A DNA stretch of 11,579 nucleotides. Origin: DATGMS01 sp040905145. Its GTDB lineage: Bacteria; Bacteroidota; Bacteroidia; Cytophagales; Cyclobacteriaceae. The notes beneath the pieces were generated by a model. It saw only the letters and a program-made list of their open reading frames with translations. It made no database searches and was not told the origin of the DNA. Below are positions 1-7,327 of the stretch, piece by piece; positions within the stretch are counted from its first letter, which is position 1, and the number at the start of each line of letters is the position of its first letter. The position numbers were made by a program, and so were the translations under genes. The stretch covers positions 1 through 11,579 of the forward strand of contig JBBDSC010000028.1 of assembly GCA_040905145.1 (NCBI GenBank), given 5' to 3'.

Positions 1-105
1 CTCAACATCAGCGGTGCTGTTGCAGGCATTATCGTAGCTGCTCTTTCTATCCCCCGCGGGCCCAAGACGGAAGACTATGGTTTGTGGGACAAGTATGTGA
101 AGTAA
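1..105 (+). CDS. C-terminal end of a membrane protein, possibly SPW-repeat family (partial)
   Basis: The window opens inside a gene; 34 codons are read before TAA at 103-105. The visible end is a hydrophobic helix rich in Ala, Ile and Val (residues 4-17 of the fragment), then a short polar tail containing IPRGPK and ending GLWDKYVK. A final transmembrane helix followed by a conserved PRG...G.WD.Y tail resembles the end of small SPW-repeat membrane proteins as I remember them, but the SPW motif itself would lie upstream of the window. The membrane location is well supported; the family is a guess. The next small gene starts 35 bases downstream on the same strand. Confidence 0.5.
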   Translation, partial: LNISGAVAGIIVAALSIPRGPKTEDYGLWDKYVK

Positions 106-140
106 ATTTTACAGGGCCCAAATATTTAAATGATAAATAT

Positions 141-263
141 ATGATGGAAGGAATGGAAAACTGTTGTGGAGGTATGGGGATCGGAATGTGGGTTGGTGGA
201 ATATTAATACTAATGGTACTGGTCTTATTGATTGTATGGCTGGTAAAGCAGATAAGAAAGTAG
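141..263 (+). CDS. small membrane protein, 40 aa, Met/Gly-rich with a Cys pair
   Basis: A short open frame starts ATG ATG at 141 and ends TAG at 261-263. The peptide begins MMEGMENCCGGMGIGMW, continues as one hydrophobic helix of about 20 residues (roughly 16-35) and ends with basic KQIRK, so it should be a single-pass membrane peptide with the Met/Cys-rich end outside if the positive-inside rule holds. Short Met/Gly-rich single-helix proteins are common near metal-stress genes in Bacteroidota. The CysCys pair and five Met residues in the first 16 residues could bind copper or another soft metal, but that is inference. An A-rich leader without a clear Shine-Dalgarno site precedes it. The amino-acid pattern is far from random for 120 bases, which is the main reason to accept it. 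Confidence 0.55.
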   Translation: MMEGMENCCGGMGIGMWVGGILILMVLVLLIVWLVKQIRK

Positions 264-309
264 CCAACTGTAGAAAGACAAATGAACAGCCGGATTAAAG
301 GAATGCTCT

Positions 310-1629
310 ATGACGGATAAGGAAATATTTGAAAGCACAAGAAAGGTTCTTTATGAAAATATGATCAAAGGGCATAAGGATGGTCAGCTTAGCTTCCATT
401 ATACCAAACCATCCCCTGGTCGTTATCCCTTTCAATTTTTCTGGGATACCTGTTTCCATGTATTTATCCTGTCTGCCTTAGGTGAACATAATATGGCAAA
501 AGAACACCTTATCAGCCTCTTTGCCATGCAGGAAGAAGATGGTTTTGTTGGGCATATGATCTATTGGGACCGGCTGAAACCTGGAAGGGTGACAGATGTA
601 TTTCAATCAAAGCCCCGGTTAAAGAATTTTTCCCACAGCCACATGAGCTCATTGATCCAGCCTCCTTTGGCCGCACAGGCGGTAACACGGGTTTATAAGG
701 CATCCGGTGACAGGGATTTCCTAAAAGATATGTTACCAAAGTTAAAGAAGTACTACAGGTGGCTTGCAAAGAACAGGGATTTTGATGGAGACGGTCTGCT
801 TAGCATCATATCGCCTTTTGAATCCGGAATGGATTGGAAACCCACTTATGATGTAGCATTGGGGCTGCCGGAGAAAAAAGCAAACTGGCGGCTTTTCCTG
901 AAGGTTGTTGGAGTGGACCTGCGGAACTACCTGAACAACTACAACCTCGATGCCATTTACAGAAAAGGATATTTTCTCGTTAAAGATGTTGGCTTTAACA
1001 CCATCTATACTCAAAACCTGCAGGCACTGGCGAATTTATGTAAGGAAGTTGGTGACCAGGATGGAGAGCAGTTTAAAGCATTGGGAGACAAAATTATCCA
1101 AAGTATGCTGCACGTAATGTACGATGAAAAAGACGCTGCTTTTTATGATGTATATGGCAAGGAGAATAGGAAAATAAAAATACATACACCCACTATTTTC
1201 TATCCCGTTGTAATTAAGGGAATGCCCGATGCGGTGACGGAAAATGTAATAAAAGCTCATTTCTTGAACCAGGAAGAGTTTGGGGTGGAATATCCTATTC
1301 CTTCTGTAGCTAAAAACCATCCTTCCTTCAATCCACAAGAATCCATGTATATCTGGCGTGGGCCTACATGGATAGTCAATAACTGGTTCATGCACCAGTT
1401 CCTGATGGAAAAGGGCTACAAAAAGGAATCAAGAAAATTGATTGACAGCATTAACCAACTGATTGAAAAAAGCGGGTTTAGGGAGTATTACAATCCCTTT
1501 ACGGGTGAAGGTTATGGTGCCAAAGATTTCACCTGGGCGGGTTTGGTGACAGACATGATCCGGATGGAAGAGGGAAAGAAAGAAAATTCCTGTTGCGCGG
1601 AAAAGAAAGAAGGTGCAAAAGAATGCTAA
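310..1629 (+). CDS. MGH1-like glycoside hydrolase (GH63/amylo-glucosidase-type (alpha/alpha)6 barrel)
   Basis: A 439-residue cytoplasmic protein without signal peptide. The sequence has the pattern of the mannosylglycerate hydrolase-like/GH63-related (alpha/alpha)6-barrel family: YPFQFFWDTCFH at about residues 39-50 (substrate-pocket WDT), SPFESGMDW around 168-176, where D175 sits in the place of the general acid, RGPTW at 350-354, and EYYNPFTGEG from E392, a candidate general base. Such enzymes hydrolyse alpha-glycosidic bonds in small compatible-solute glycosides or oligosaccharides; the substrate here cannot be told. The C-terminus carries an unusual lysine/glutamate-rich tail with C428, C429 and C439. 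The start at 310 is preceded by AAAGGA at a usable distance, and the ATG at 303 runs quickly into a stop. An unknown protein follows 32 bases downstream, probably in the same transcript. Confidence 0.8.
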   Translation: MTDKEIFESTRKVLYENMIKGHKDGQLSFHYTKPSPGRYPFQFFWDTCFHVFILSALGEHNMAKEHLISLFAMQEEDGFVGHMIYWDRLKPGRVTDVFQSKPRLKNFSHSHMSSLIQPPLAAQAVTRVYKASGDRDFLKDMLPKLKKYYRWLAKNRDFDGDGLLSIISPFESGMDWKPTYDVALGLPEKKANWRLFLKVVGVDLRNYLNNYNLDAIYRKGYFLVKDVGFNTIYTQNLQALANLCKEVGDQDGEQFKALGDKIIQSMLHVMYDEKDAAFYDVYGKENRKIKIHTPTIFYPVVIKGMPDAVTENVIKAHFLNQEEFGVEYPIPSVAKNHPSFNPQESMYIWRGPTWIVNNWFMHQFLMEKGYKKESRKLIDSINQLIEKSGFREYYNPFTGEGYGAKDFTWAGLVTDMIRMEEGKKENSCCAEKKEGAKEC

Positions 1630-1661
1630 AGCATGATGTATAACTATTAAATTCTTAAGAG

Positions 1662-2288
1662 ATGGGTATTAAAAAATTCTTCAGTAAAATTAAGGAGGAG
1701 GAAAAGGTAATCAAAGGAGAGGCTACCAAAGACAAAACCTACTCAAGTGAAAAGGAATTTCCTACACACGAGGATGCGGCAAGGGAATTTAGAAGGTCCA
1801 TTGAGAAATTGTTTCTCGTGAACCAATGGTCAGATATGCCGGGAATTACATCTACATTCACACTTTATAATTCCCATGGAGTAGAAAAGGAGGCTGACAG
1901 ACCCGATCTTAATGATTACATAAAAATAATTTTACCAGGGCCGGTTCCTGAAAATTGGGTAATAGTAACAGATATCAAAGAAACTGATAATAGTGCCGAA
2001 TTTAGGGTTAGTCCAAGTACCAATCCTACCAAAAGAAAAGGAGACCAAAAGGAAATCGAACATTTCTTTATTGATGAGGCTACCAGCACGTTTAAGGTAG
2101 AACTCCTTGGTAAAACTATTTATGCTTATGAAATAGGAAAAAATGAAGGAATAAACAACGAAGAAGAAGACGCAGGTAAGCGTAAATTTATTAACACACT
2201 TATTGCAGAAGGTGGCTGGGCCGGCGTGCAAAAATTCCAGTGGGAAAAACTAACGGGTTACCTGGTTCATAAGATTGAAATTGAATGA
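1662..2288 (+). CDS. hypothetical protein, 208 aa, soluble
   Basis: I do not recognise this family. The protein has no signal peptide or membrane helix. Residues 1-45 are lysine/glutamate-rich and probably helical. From about residue 50 the sequence alternates hydrophobic and polar residues as in a beta-rich fold, including W-S-D-M-P-G-I, LNDYIKIILPGPVPENWVIV and EFRVSPSTNP, then a charged insertion near 160-170 and a C-terminal Trp-containing helix. The codon use matches its neighbours and the frame is intact, so it is a real gene. It lies 32 bases after the glycoside hydrolase and 54 before the SDR, suggesting one operon. Cytosolic location is inferred only from the absence of export signals. 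Confidence 0.75.
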   Translation: MGIKKFFSKIKEEEKVIKGEATKDKTYSSEKEFPTHEDAAREFRRSIEKLFLVNQWSDMPGITSTFTLYNSHGVEKEADRPDLNDYIKIILPGPVPENWVIVTDIKETDNSAEFRVSPSTNPTKRKGDQKEIEHFFIDEATSTFKVELLGKTIYAYEIGKNEGINNEEEDAGKRKFINTLIAEGGWAGVQKFQWEKLTGYLVHKIEIE

Positions 2289-2342
2289 AAGTAGTTTTAA
2301 CCACTGTGATATGTCTTTCAGCCAGTAAAAAATCAATAACTT

Positions 2343-3362
2343 ATGAACGGAAAAACAGAATCCGGGGAAATTCGCCCAAGTATAAAAGGAGTAGTAATGA
2401 TCACAGGAGCTTCGGCAGGAGTAGGCAGGGCCTGTGTGCGTGCTTTTGCCGACAAAGGCTATGATATTGCCCTGCTTTCCCGCGGGAAGGAAGGATTGGA
2501 AGCGGCTAAAAAAGAAGTCGAAAATATGGGGCGCCGGGCTGTATATTTTTTAGTGGATGTTGCAGATGCCGATGCGGTAGAGGAAGCGGCCAAAAAAACC
2601 GAACAGGAATTGGGACCTATAAAAGTGTGGGTAAACAACGCCATGAACAGCGTGTTTAGCCCGGTCAAAGAGATGACGCCCAAAGATTACAAACGGGTTA
2701 CCGATGTTACCTATCTGGGGCAGGTAAATGGCGCCCTATCTGCTTTGGAAAGGATGTTGCCCCGGGACGAAGGTTCTATTGTGTTTGTAGGCTCCGCCCT
2801 GGCTTACAGGGGCATTCCGCTTCAATCTGCATATTGTGGCGCAAAACATGCGGTGGAAGGGTTTTTCGATTCCCTGCGTACAGAGCTCCTGCATGATAAG
2901 AGCAATGTAAAAATATCGATCGTGCAATTACCCGCCCTTAATACCACACAATTCGGGTTTGTAAAAAGCCGTTTGCCCAAGAAGCCAAAACCTATGGGTG
3001 CCATTTACCAGCCCGAAGTAGCTGCCGATGCCATCTTGTTTGCCGCAGAAAACGACAGGCGCGAGATCATGGTAGGCTGGTCCACGATTAAGGCAATAGT
3101 AGGTAATAAGATTGCTCCCTGGTATGCGGATAAAGTTTTGGCCCGAAGTGCTTTTGAAGGACAGCAGACAAATGAGCCGGAAGATCCTAACAGGAAACAT
3201 AATTTATGGGAGCCCCTTCCGGGAGATCATGGGGCTCACGGCGAATTTGGGGATCATGCCAAGTCTTCCAGTGTTGCATTGTGGTTCAGCAAAAACAAGG
3301 AATATGTGGTTTGGACAATCATAGTGCTTGTTTGCCTTTTGATCATATTGCTTTTAATATAG
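2343..3362 (+). CDS. short-chain dehydrogenase/reductase with C-terminal membrane anchor
   Basis: A 339-residue classical SDR. The Rossmann motif TGASAGVG is at residues 21-28, a cofactor-selecting SR pair at 46-47 favours NADP(H), NNA is at 98-100, and the catalytic set is S151, Y164 and K168 (YCGAK). The catalytic domain ends near residue 250. It is followed by a polar stretch rich in Gly, His and Asp (about 275-308), and then one hydrophobic helix of about 20 residues at the very C-terminus, so the enzyme is probably tail-anchored with its active site in the cytoplasm. Most classical SDRs are about 250 residues and soluble, so the extra 90 residues are the odd part. The substrate is unknown; oxidation or reduction of an alcohol/carbonyl group is the family reaction. 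A hairpin follows at 3375-3395. Confidence 0.88.
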   Translation: MNGKTESGEIRPSIKGVVMITGASAGVGRACVRAFADKGYDIALLSRGKEGLEAAKKEVENMGRRAVYFLVDVADADAVEEAAKKTEQELGPIKVWVNNAMNSVFSPVKEMTPKDYKRVTDVTYLGQVNGALSALERMLPRDEGSIVFVGSALAYRGIPLQSAYCGAKHAVEGFFDSLRTELLHDKSNVKISIVQLPALNTTQFGFVKSRLPKKPKPMGAIYQPEVAADAILFAAENDRREIMVGWSTIKAIVGNKIAPWYADKVLARSAFEGQQTNEPEDPNRKHNLWEPLPGDHGAHGEFGDHAKSSSVALWFSKNKEYVVWTIIVLVCLLIILLLI

Positions 3363-3374
3363 CAGCTAAAGGAG

Positions 3375-3395
3375 AAATCAACAAAGTGTTGATTT
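3375..3395 (+). terminator. hairpin downstream of the SDR gene
   Basis: A perfect 9-bp inverted repeat (AAATCAACA / TGTTGATTT) with a 3-base loop begins 13 bases after the SDR stop codon. The stem is AT-rich and there is no long T-run after it, so termination strength is uncertain. Its position at the end of a gene run and before a 190-base gap supports a terminator role. Confidence 0.45.
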
Positions 3396-3555
3396 AATGT
3401 AAAGAAATAACTACTTAAAAGAATAAACCGTTAACAAGAGTTTTTGACCAGACGATAAAACCTTGTTAATCGAGAGAAAGAAAAATTAGTTAGCGTAAAT
3501 AATTTGTAAATTTTATATTCTTAAGAAATTGTTCAATATCTATTAAAATAAAAAT

Positions 3556-4107
3556 GTGGGAAAAAATATATTCAAAATCCTGGAAGCAGAAACAAAGCCA
3601 AAAAAAGTACGTGAAGAACTTCGCAATAGCCAATCAGAAGATTTGGCGAGAAGAAGAAAAATAGTAGTGCTCTCAGTTCTGGGGCTGGCAAACTTCAGCC
3701 TGATTTCTTTATTACAGTCTGGTGTTATCAAAAGGTTGCCCGATATTCCATCTCCAGTATTTGATACGAACGGTTTAATTACGTCCAAACTGGCCTATGT
3801 CGCGGGCGTACCTGATGCCCCCATCAGTAATGTTCTTTTTGCCATGACTATGGCCTTGTCGACTGTTGGCGGAAGTGAGAAAGCAATTAGAAAACCGGTC
3901 TTTGATTTGCTTTTAGGGGCTGTAGCATTAGGTCATGCTATTGGTGGGGCATATATGATCTACGATATGCTCTTTAGAAAGAAGAAGCTCTGCATATACT
4001 GCCTTGCTGGTGCAGGTATAATTTTTTCCTCCGCCGCTATCATTGAACCAACTGTGACAAAGAGTGCCAAACAGATATTTGGCTTCTCTACGTATTCTAA
4101 GAATTAA
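3556..4107 (+). CDS. vitamin K epoxide reductase (VKOR)-family membrane protein
   Basis: A 183-residue protein with four predicted membrane helices (about 36-55, 93-109, 120-143 and 146-165). The pattern LPDIPSPVFDTN after helix 1, a PDAPISNV segment before helix 2, and CIYC at 146-149 at the start of the last helix match small bacterial VKOR-family proteins. VKOR/DsbB-type enzymes pass electrons from thiols to membrane quinone through this CxxC. The usual second, loop cysteine pair is absent; these are the only two cysteines. A partner thiol protein would therefore be needed, or the function differs. The start is GTG: an in-frame TAA lies at 3544-3546, and the ATG at 3554 is in another frame with an early stop. 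The upstream region is A-rich. It appears to be a single-gene unit. Confidence 0.7.
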   Translation: MGKNIFKILEAETKPKKVREELRNSQSEDLARRRKIVVLSVLGLANFSLISLLQSGVIKRLPDIPSPVFDTNGLITSKLAYVAGVPDAPISNVLFAMTMALSTVGGSEKAIRKPVFDLLLGAVALGHAIGGAYMIYDMLFRKKKLCIYCLAGAGIIFSSAAIIEPTVTKSAKQIFGFSTYSKN

Positions 4108-4227
4108 AAAATACATTGTTGTCCGGAAAAAAGGAGCCATAAAAAAGGCTTGTCCTTAAAAAACTGCTCAAGCTCGGTGTCGGTAATAGTTAATGCTTTA
4201 AGGCTTAGAAATGCAAAGATTTAGTGA

Positions 4228-4398
4228 GGCCGGAGCTATTCCAAAGTAAAATTGCTGCTTTCTGAAATTCAGATCAATGAGGTTGTAAAAGCACTGGAAA
4301 AGCAAGGCTTTGCACTTTTAGAAGATGAAACCAATGTGCTTTCCGGAAAGATCAGATTAAATTTAACAGCTTATTTAACCTTACAGGAAAATCAGTAA
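4228..4398 (+). pseudogene. remnant resembling a Bacteroidota metal-associated (HMA-like) AraC-type regulator N-terminal domain
   Basis: An open stretch of 56 codons without a start codon ends at TAA 4396-4398. It reads SEIQINEVVKALEKQGFALL, then EDETNVLSGKIR and a hydrophobic end. The pattern 'L...ALEKxGFxLLxDxxxxLxxxI' is what I recall from the short N-terminal metal-binding-like domain of AraC-family regulators, and stand-alone relatives, near heavy-metal genes in Bacteroidota. The beginning, including any CxxC metal site, is absent or disrupted by upstream stops, and no DNA-binding domain follows. It therefore looks like a truncated, decayed gene. The composition is convincingly coding; the family is a memory-based inference. 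Confidence 0.4.
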
Positions 4399-4515
4399 CA
4401 TCGATTATTGTACTTACTTCCTACAGAAAACAGTGCGCCTCCCGAAAAGAAGACCATGAAAGAACAAAATTCCATAACATAAAATCACAATCTTGTATAA
4501 ACCTTAAACCTAAGA

Positions 4516-4537
4516 GGCCGTAACTTTAATCACGGCC
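4516..4537 (+). promoter_or_regulatory. GC-rich hairpin in the leader of the copper-storage gene
   Basis: GGCCGT at 4516-4521 pairs perfectly with ACGGCC at 4532-4537, with a 10-base loop. It lies 44 bases before the ATG of the four-helix copper-binding protein in otherwise AT-rich DNA. It could be an operator, an mRNA-stabilising hairpin or a weak terminator of upstream transcription; there is no T-run. The stem is seen directly; the role is unknown. Confidence 0.3.
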
Positions 4538-4581
4538 CAAAATGGACCATAAATCTATTTCTAACCATAAAAAATTTAATC

Positions 4582-4914
4582 ATGGCCCACAACAAAGAAT
4601 TACTTCAAAAATTAGCGGAATGTGCAGCAGCATGTGAAATGTGCGCGGATGCCTGTCTGGACGAACAGGACATTAAAAAGATGGTCCAATGTATCCGACT
4701 GGACAGGGATTGTGCCAAAATCTGTTACACAACGGCCAGTTTCGTTGCTTCCCATTCCCAACATGCAGAACATCTGGTAAAAGAGTGTGAAGAAATCTGC
4801 AGAGCGTGTGCTGAAGAATGTCAAAAACACGAGGCGGACCATTGCCAGCAGTGTGCTGAAGCCTGTCGTGAATGTGCCGAGGCCTGCGGAAGTTTCTCAG
4901 GGGTTGAAGGATAA
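4582..4914 (+). CDS. four-helix bundle copper-binding/storage protein (Csp family, DUF326)
   Basis: A 110-residue protein with 16 cysteines, at 14, 18, 21, 25, 37, 44, 48, 69, 73, 76, 80, 88, 91, 95, 98 and 102. The CxxxC and CxxC spacing places thiols along the inside of amphipathic helices, as in Csp proteins, which store many Cu(I) ions in the core of a four-helix bundle. There is no signal peptide, so it should be cytosolic (Csp3-like) rather than exported. Histidines at 58, 61, 64, 83 and 87 lie near helix ends and could form the copper entry site. The length fits the family. It has its own strong terminator immediately downstream and a hairpin upstream, so it is probably a separately regulated transcript next to the multicopper oxidase. 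Confidence 0.9.
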   Translation: MAHNKELLQKLAECAAACEMCADACLDEQDIKKMVQCIRLDRDCAKICYTTASFVASHSQHAEHLVKECEEICRACAEECQKHEADHCQQCAEACRECAEACGSFSGVEG

Positions 4915-4937
4915 CAGACCCGATAAGAATACTCCTA

Positions 4938-4990
4938 AAACACCCGGCAACAGACTTGAACAATATTTTATCTGTTGCCGGGTGTTTTTG
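4938..4990 (+). terminator. strong intrinsic terminator after the copper-storage gene
   Basis: A perfect 17-bp inverted repeat pairs 4938-4954 with 4971-4987 around a 16-base loop. The core is CACCCGGCAACAG, and the right arm runs into TTTTTG. The A-rich left flank and T-rich right flank make it usable on both strands, but the only nearby gene ending here is the copper-storage gene, 24 bases upstream. Confidence 0.9.
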
Positions 4991-5024
4991 TTATATGCCC
5001 TGATAAATAACCCAGAAAAATTTT

Positions 5025-7263
5025 ATGAAGCAATCAATACTTTTATCCTTAATGTTCATGCTTTGTTTTTCCGGGTTTTCACAGCATGGACAACACATTA
5101 ATCCTGAAAGCACAGTCCAGGATTCATCCCAGTCTTACGCCCCAGGCCCAGAAAGATATGTGCAGCCCACCGGAAACAACACTACCTACAATCTTACCGT
5201 AAGCGATACTGCCGTCAATTATACAGGCAGGAAAATGCGTGCCCTGGCCACGAATGGCCAGATTCCGGCACCGACATTAAGGTTTACGGAAGGTGATACT
5301 GCTGTGATATATGTGCACAACCGCACCAAAAACACGGTATCCTTTCACTGGCATGGAATTCTTTTGCCCAATAAATTTGATGGGGTTCCGTTGCTTACCA
5401 CAGAACTTATTGAACCTGGTGAAACCTATCTTTTCAAATTCAAGGTCATCCAACACGGGACCTATTGGTATCATTCCCATACGGAACTGGATGAACAGAT
5501 AGGACAATATGGCCCTATCGTTATTCTGCCGAAAGGGGGGATAGATACAAAAGAAAAAGTAATCCATCTTTCAGGTGATCAATGGCTCCGGCTCTTCCCA
5601 CTTCTGGTTCCAGTTTTCAGGCGGCAACATGACGGTAGTGGCTGCCGACGGCCTGGAAGTAGCGCCTGTTAAAGTTGATAAAGTATTCATCGCCACAGCG
5701 GAGACCTACGATGTGGAAATTACCATCCCTGAAAGTGGCAAATATGAATTCCGGGCCACTTCCTGGGATGCGTCAGGCCATGCCTCGGTCTGGTTTGGCG
5801 AGGGCACGGCATACCCGGCCCCGTCCCTGCCACAACCTGACTATTTTAAATTGGCCAAGGAGATGAAAGAAATGAACGAAATGATGGATATGACCATGGG
5901 CAGAGCGCCCAAAGACATACCGGAAACAACGGTTGTGCCACAGGGTGAAGCACCCATGCCGGACATGGATATGGATAACATGTCAAAGGATGATAAAATG
6001 AAAAACATGCCCGAAGACCAAAATATGGAGGAAATGGAGGGCGGACATAACATGGAAGATAATACGGATAGCACGGGGATAAAAAAACCTATGCAAAATG
6101 GCCACCAGCAAATGGGGCATCAAACCATGACAGATACCGCGGCCACTGAAGGCAAGGTTTACAACGCTTCTGAAATGGGCCAGAATGATATGATGATGGG
6201 CGATATGGACATGGGACCTTTAGCGACCACCATGACAGGATACGAGCAGGTGCAAGCCGCATTCCCTAATGAAACATTGCTAAACTATGACATGCTTAAG
6301 GCTATACAGCGCACCACTTTACCAGCGGACAATCCCACCCGGACGGTACATCTCTTCCTGACGGGCAATATGTTCCGTTACGTTTGGACAATCAACAACA
6401 AACCATTGTCACGTGCCGACAGGATTCTGATCAATAAGGGCGAAAATGTCCGATTCGTGATGCACAACACCACCATGATGAGCCACCCCATGCATTTGCA
6501 CGGCCATTTCTTCAGGGTGGTGAACAAACAGGGGGAATATTCCCCATTGAAGCATACAGTCAATGTAGCGCCTATGGAAATGATGACCATTGAGTTTGAA
6601 GCCACGGAAGACAAAGACTGGTTCTTTCACTGTCACCTGCTTTACCACATGATGGCGGGAATGGCAAGGGTGGTCAGTTATGAGGGATCGGATGTGCCGC
6701 TTAACACAAAGAAGAAATATTCAAAATTTGTTTCAGCTGACCGTGAGCTTTTTCCCTTTGGCGAGGTGATGCTGCAAAGCAACGGCATCTGGGGTGAGTT
6801 TAACGTGGACAACACCTACTGGCGGTACAGCGTGGAAGGCGAGGCCAATTGGGAAGGCAACTATGAAATAGAACCTAGAATACAGCGGTTTATAGGCCCC
6901 AAACAATTTTTCACAGCTTACGTCGGGGCAGAAATTTCCCGTGAAGAAGAAGAAAATGCTGAAACGGGTAACATTACCATGATTGATGAACAGGTAGCCA
7001 CATTGGGTATCCGTTATTTTCTTCCCATGCACTTATGGACCGATCTGCGCATAGATCACGAAGGTAATTTTCAATTGGCAGTAGAGCGGGAAGAAATACC
7101 CATTACGCAAAGATGGCGCATTGGTGGCGCTTTGAAATATGACCTTAAAGATGATTGGGAATATACCATTAATACCTTTTATATAGTTTCTAAATATACC
7201 GCCTTATCCGTCAACTACGATAGCGAATTTGGCTTTGGGGGTGGCATGATATTGGTATATTAA
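5025..7263 (+). pseudogene. multicopper oxidase (CopA-like) with C-terminal barrel-like domain, broken by an out-of-frame internal deletion
   Basis: Two overlapping frames together make one multicopper oxidase. The first (5025-5672) has a signal peptide (MKQSILLSLMFMLCFSGFSQ) and cupredoxin domain 1 with HWHG at 108-111 and HSH at 150-152. It loses homology just after VIHLS near 5571. The second is open to 7263 and resumes at about 5575 with VINGSGSSHFWFQFSGG, the middle of domain 2. About 80-90 residues that normally lie between these points in relatives I recall are missing, and the frame changes. The rest holds a Met/Asp-rich linker (about 5850-6220), domain 3 with HPMHLHGH (6484-6507) and HCHLLYHMMAGM (from 6628), and a C-terminal CopB-like, beta-rich domain ending MILVY. 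All four copper motifs survive, but no single full protein is made unless ribosomes shift frame. The 'start' at 5575 is an internal GTG. The normal role is periplasmic or outer-membrane Cu(I) oxidation. Confidence 0.85.
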
Positions 7264-7327
7264 ATTTGATCACGCTAAACTTAATATTATATAATAAACC
7301 TTAATCAATTTTCTCACCCTATAAAGT

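Larger units (their letters stand above)
4108..4581. other. 474-base gap with a decayed gene remnant
   Basis: No intact gene of usual size is visible. The middle part (4228-4398) keeps a coding-like frame and is listed separately. Before it, frames from about 4130 to 4225 are broken by several stops but still show short coding-like runs such as LKKLLKLGVG. After it, 4400-4515 shows nothing I can name. A GC-rich hairpin lies at 4516-4537, upstream of the copper-storage gene, whose promoter should be in this gap. Confidence 0.6.

Noticed and set aside
3431..3469. TAACAAG / CTTGTTA inverted repeat upstream of the VKOR-like gene
   Set aside because: Seven-bp arms with a loop over 20 bases are not distinctive.
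3554..3640. ATG at 3554 as the start of the VKOR-like gene
   Set aside because: It is in a different frame from the conserved protein and meets a stop after about 35 codons; the GTG at 3556 is in frame.
4787..5101. 104-residue + strand frame overlapping the copper-storage gene and terminator
   Set aside because: It reads through the terminator hairpin and out of frame with two well-supported genes; no family pattern.
5575..7263. Second oxidase frame as an independent gene starting at 5575
   Set aside because: The start is an internal GTG within a conserved strand (VINGS) of cupredoxin domain 2, without signal peptide; it is the 3' part of a broken gene.
7261..7268. TAAATTTG, an exact match to the Bacteroidota -7 element TAnnTTTG, upstream of the DUF305 gene
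   Set aside because: The nearest TTTG for a -33 element is 23 bases away, longer than the usual spacing, and the match overlaps the oxidase stop codon; an 8-base AT-rich match is weak on its own.
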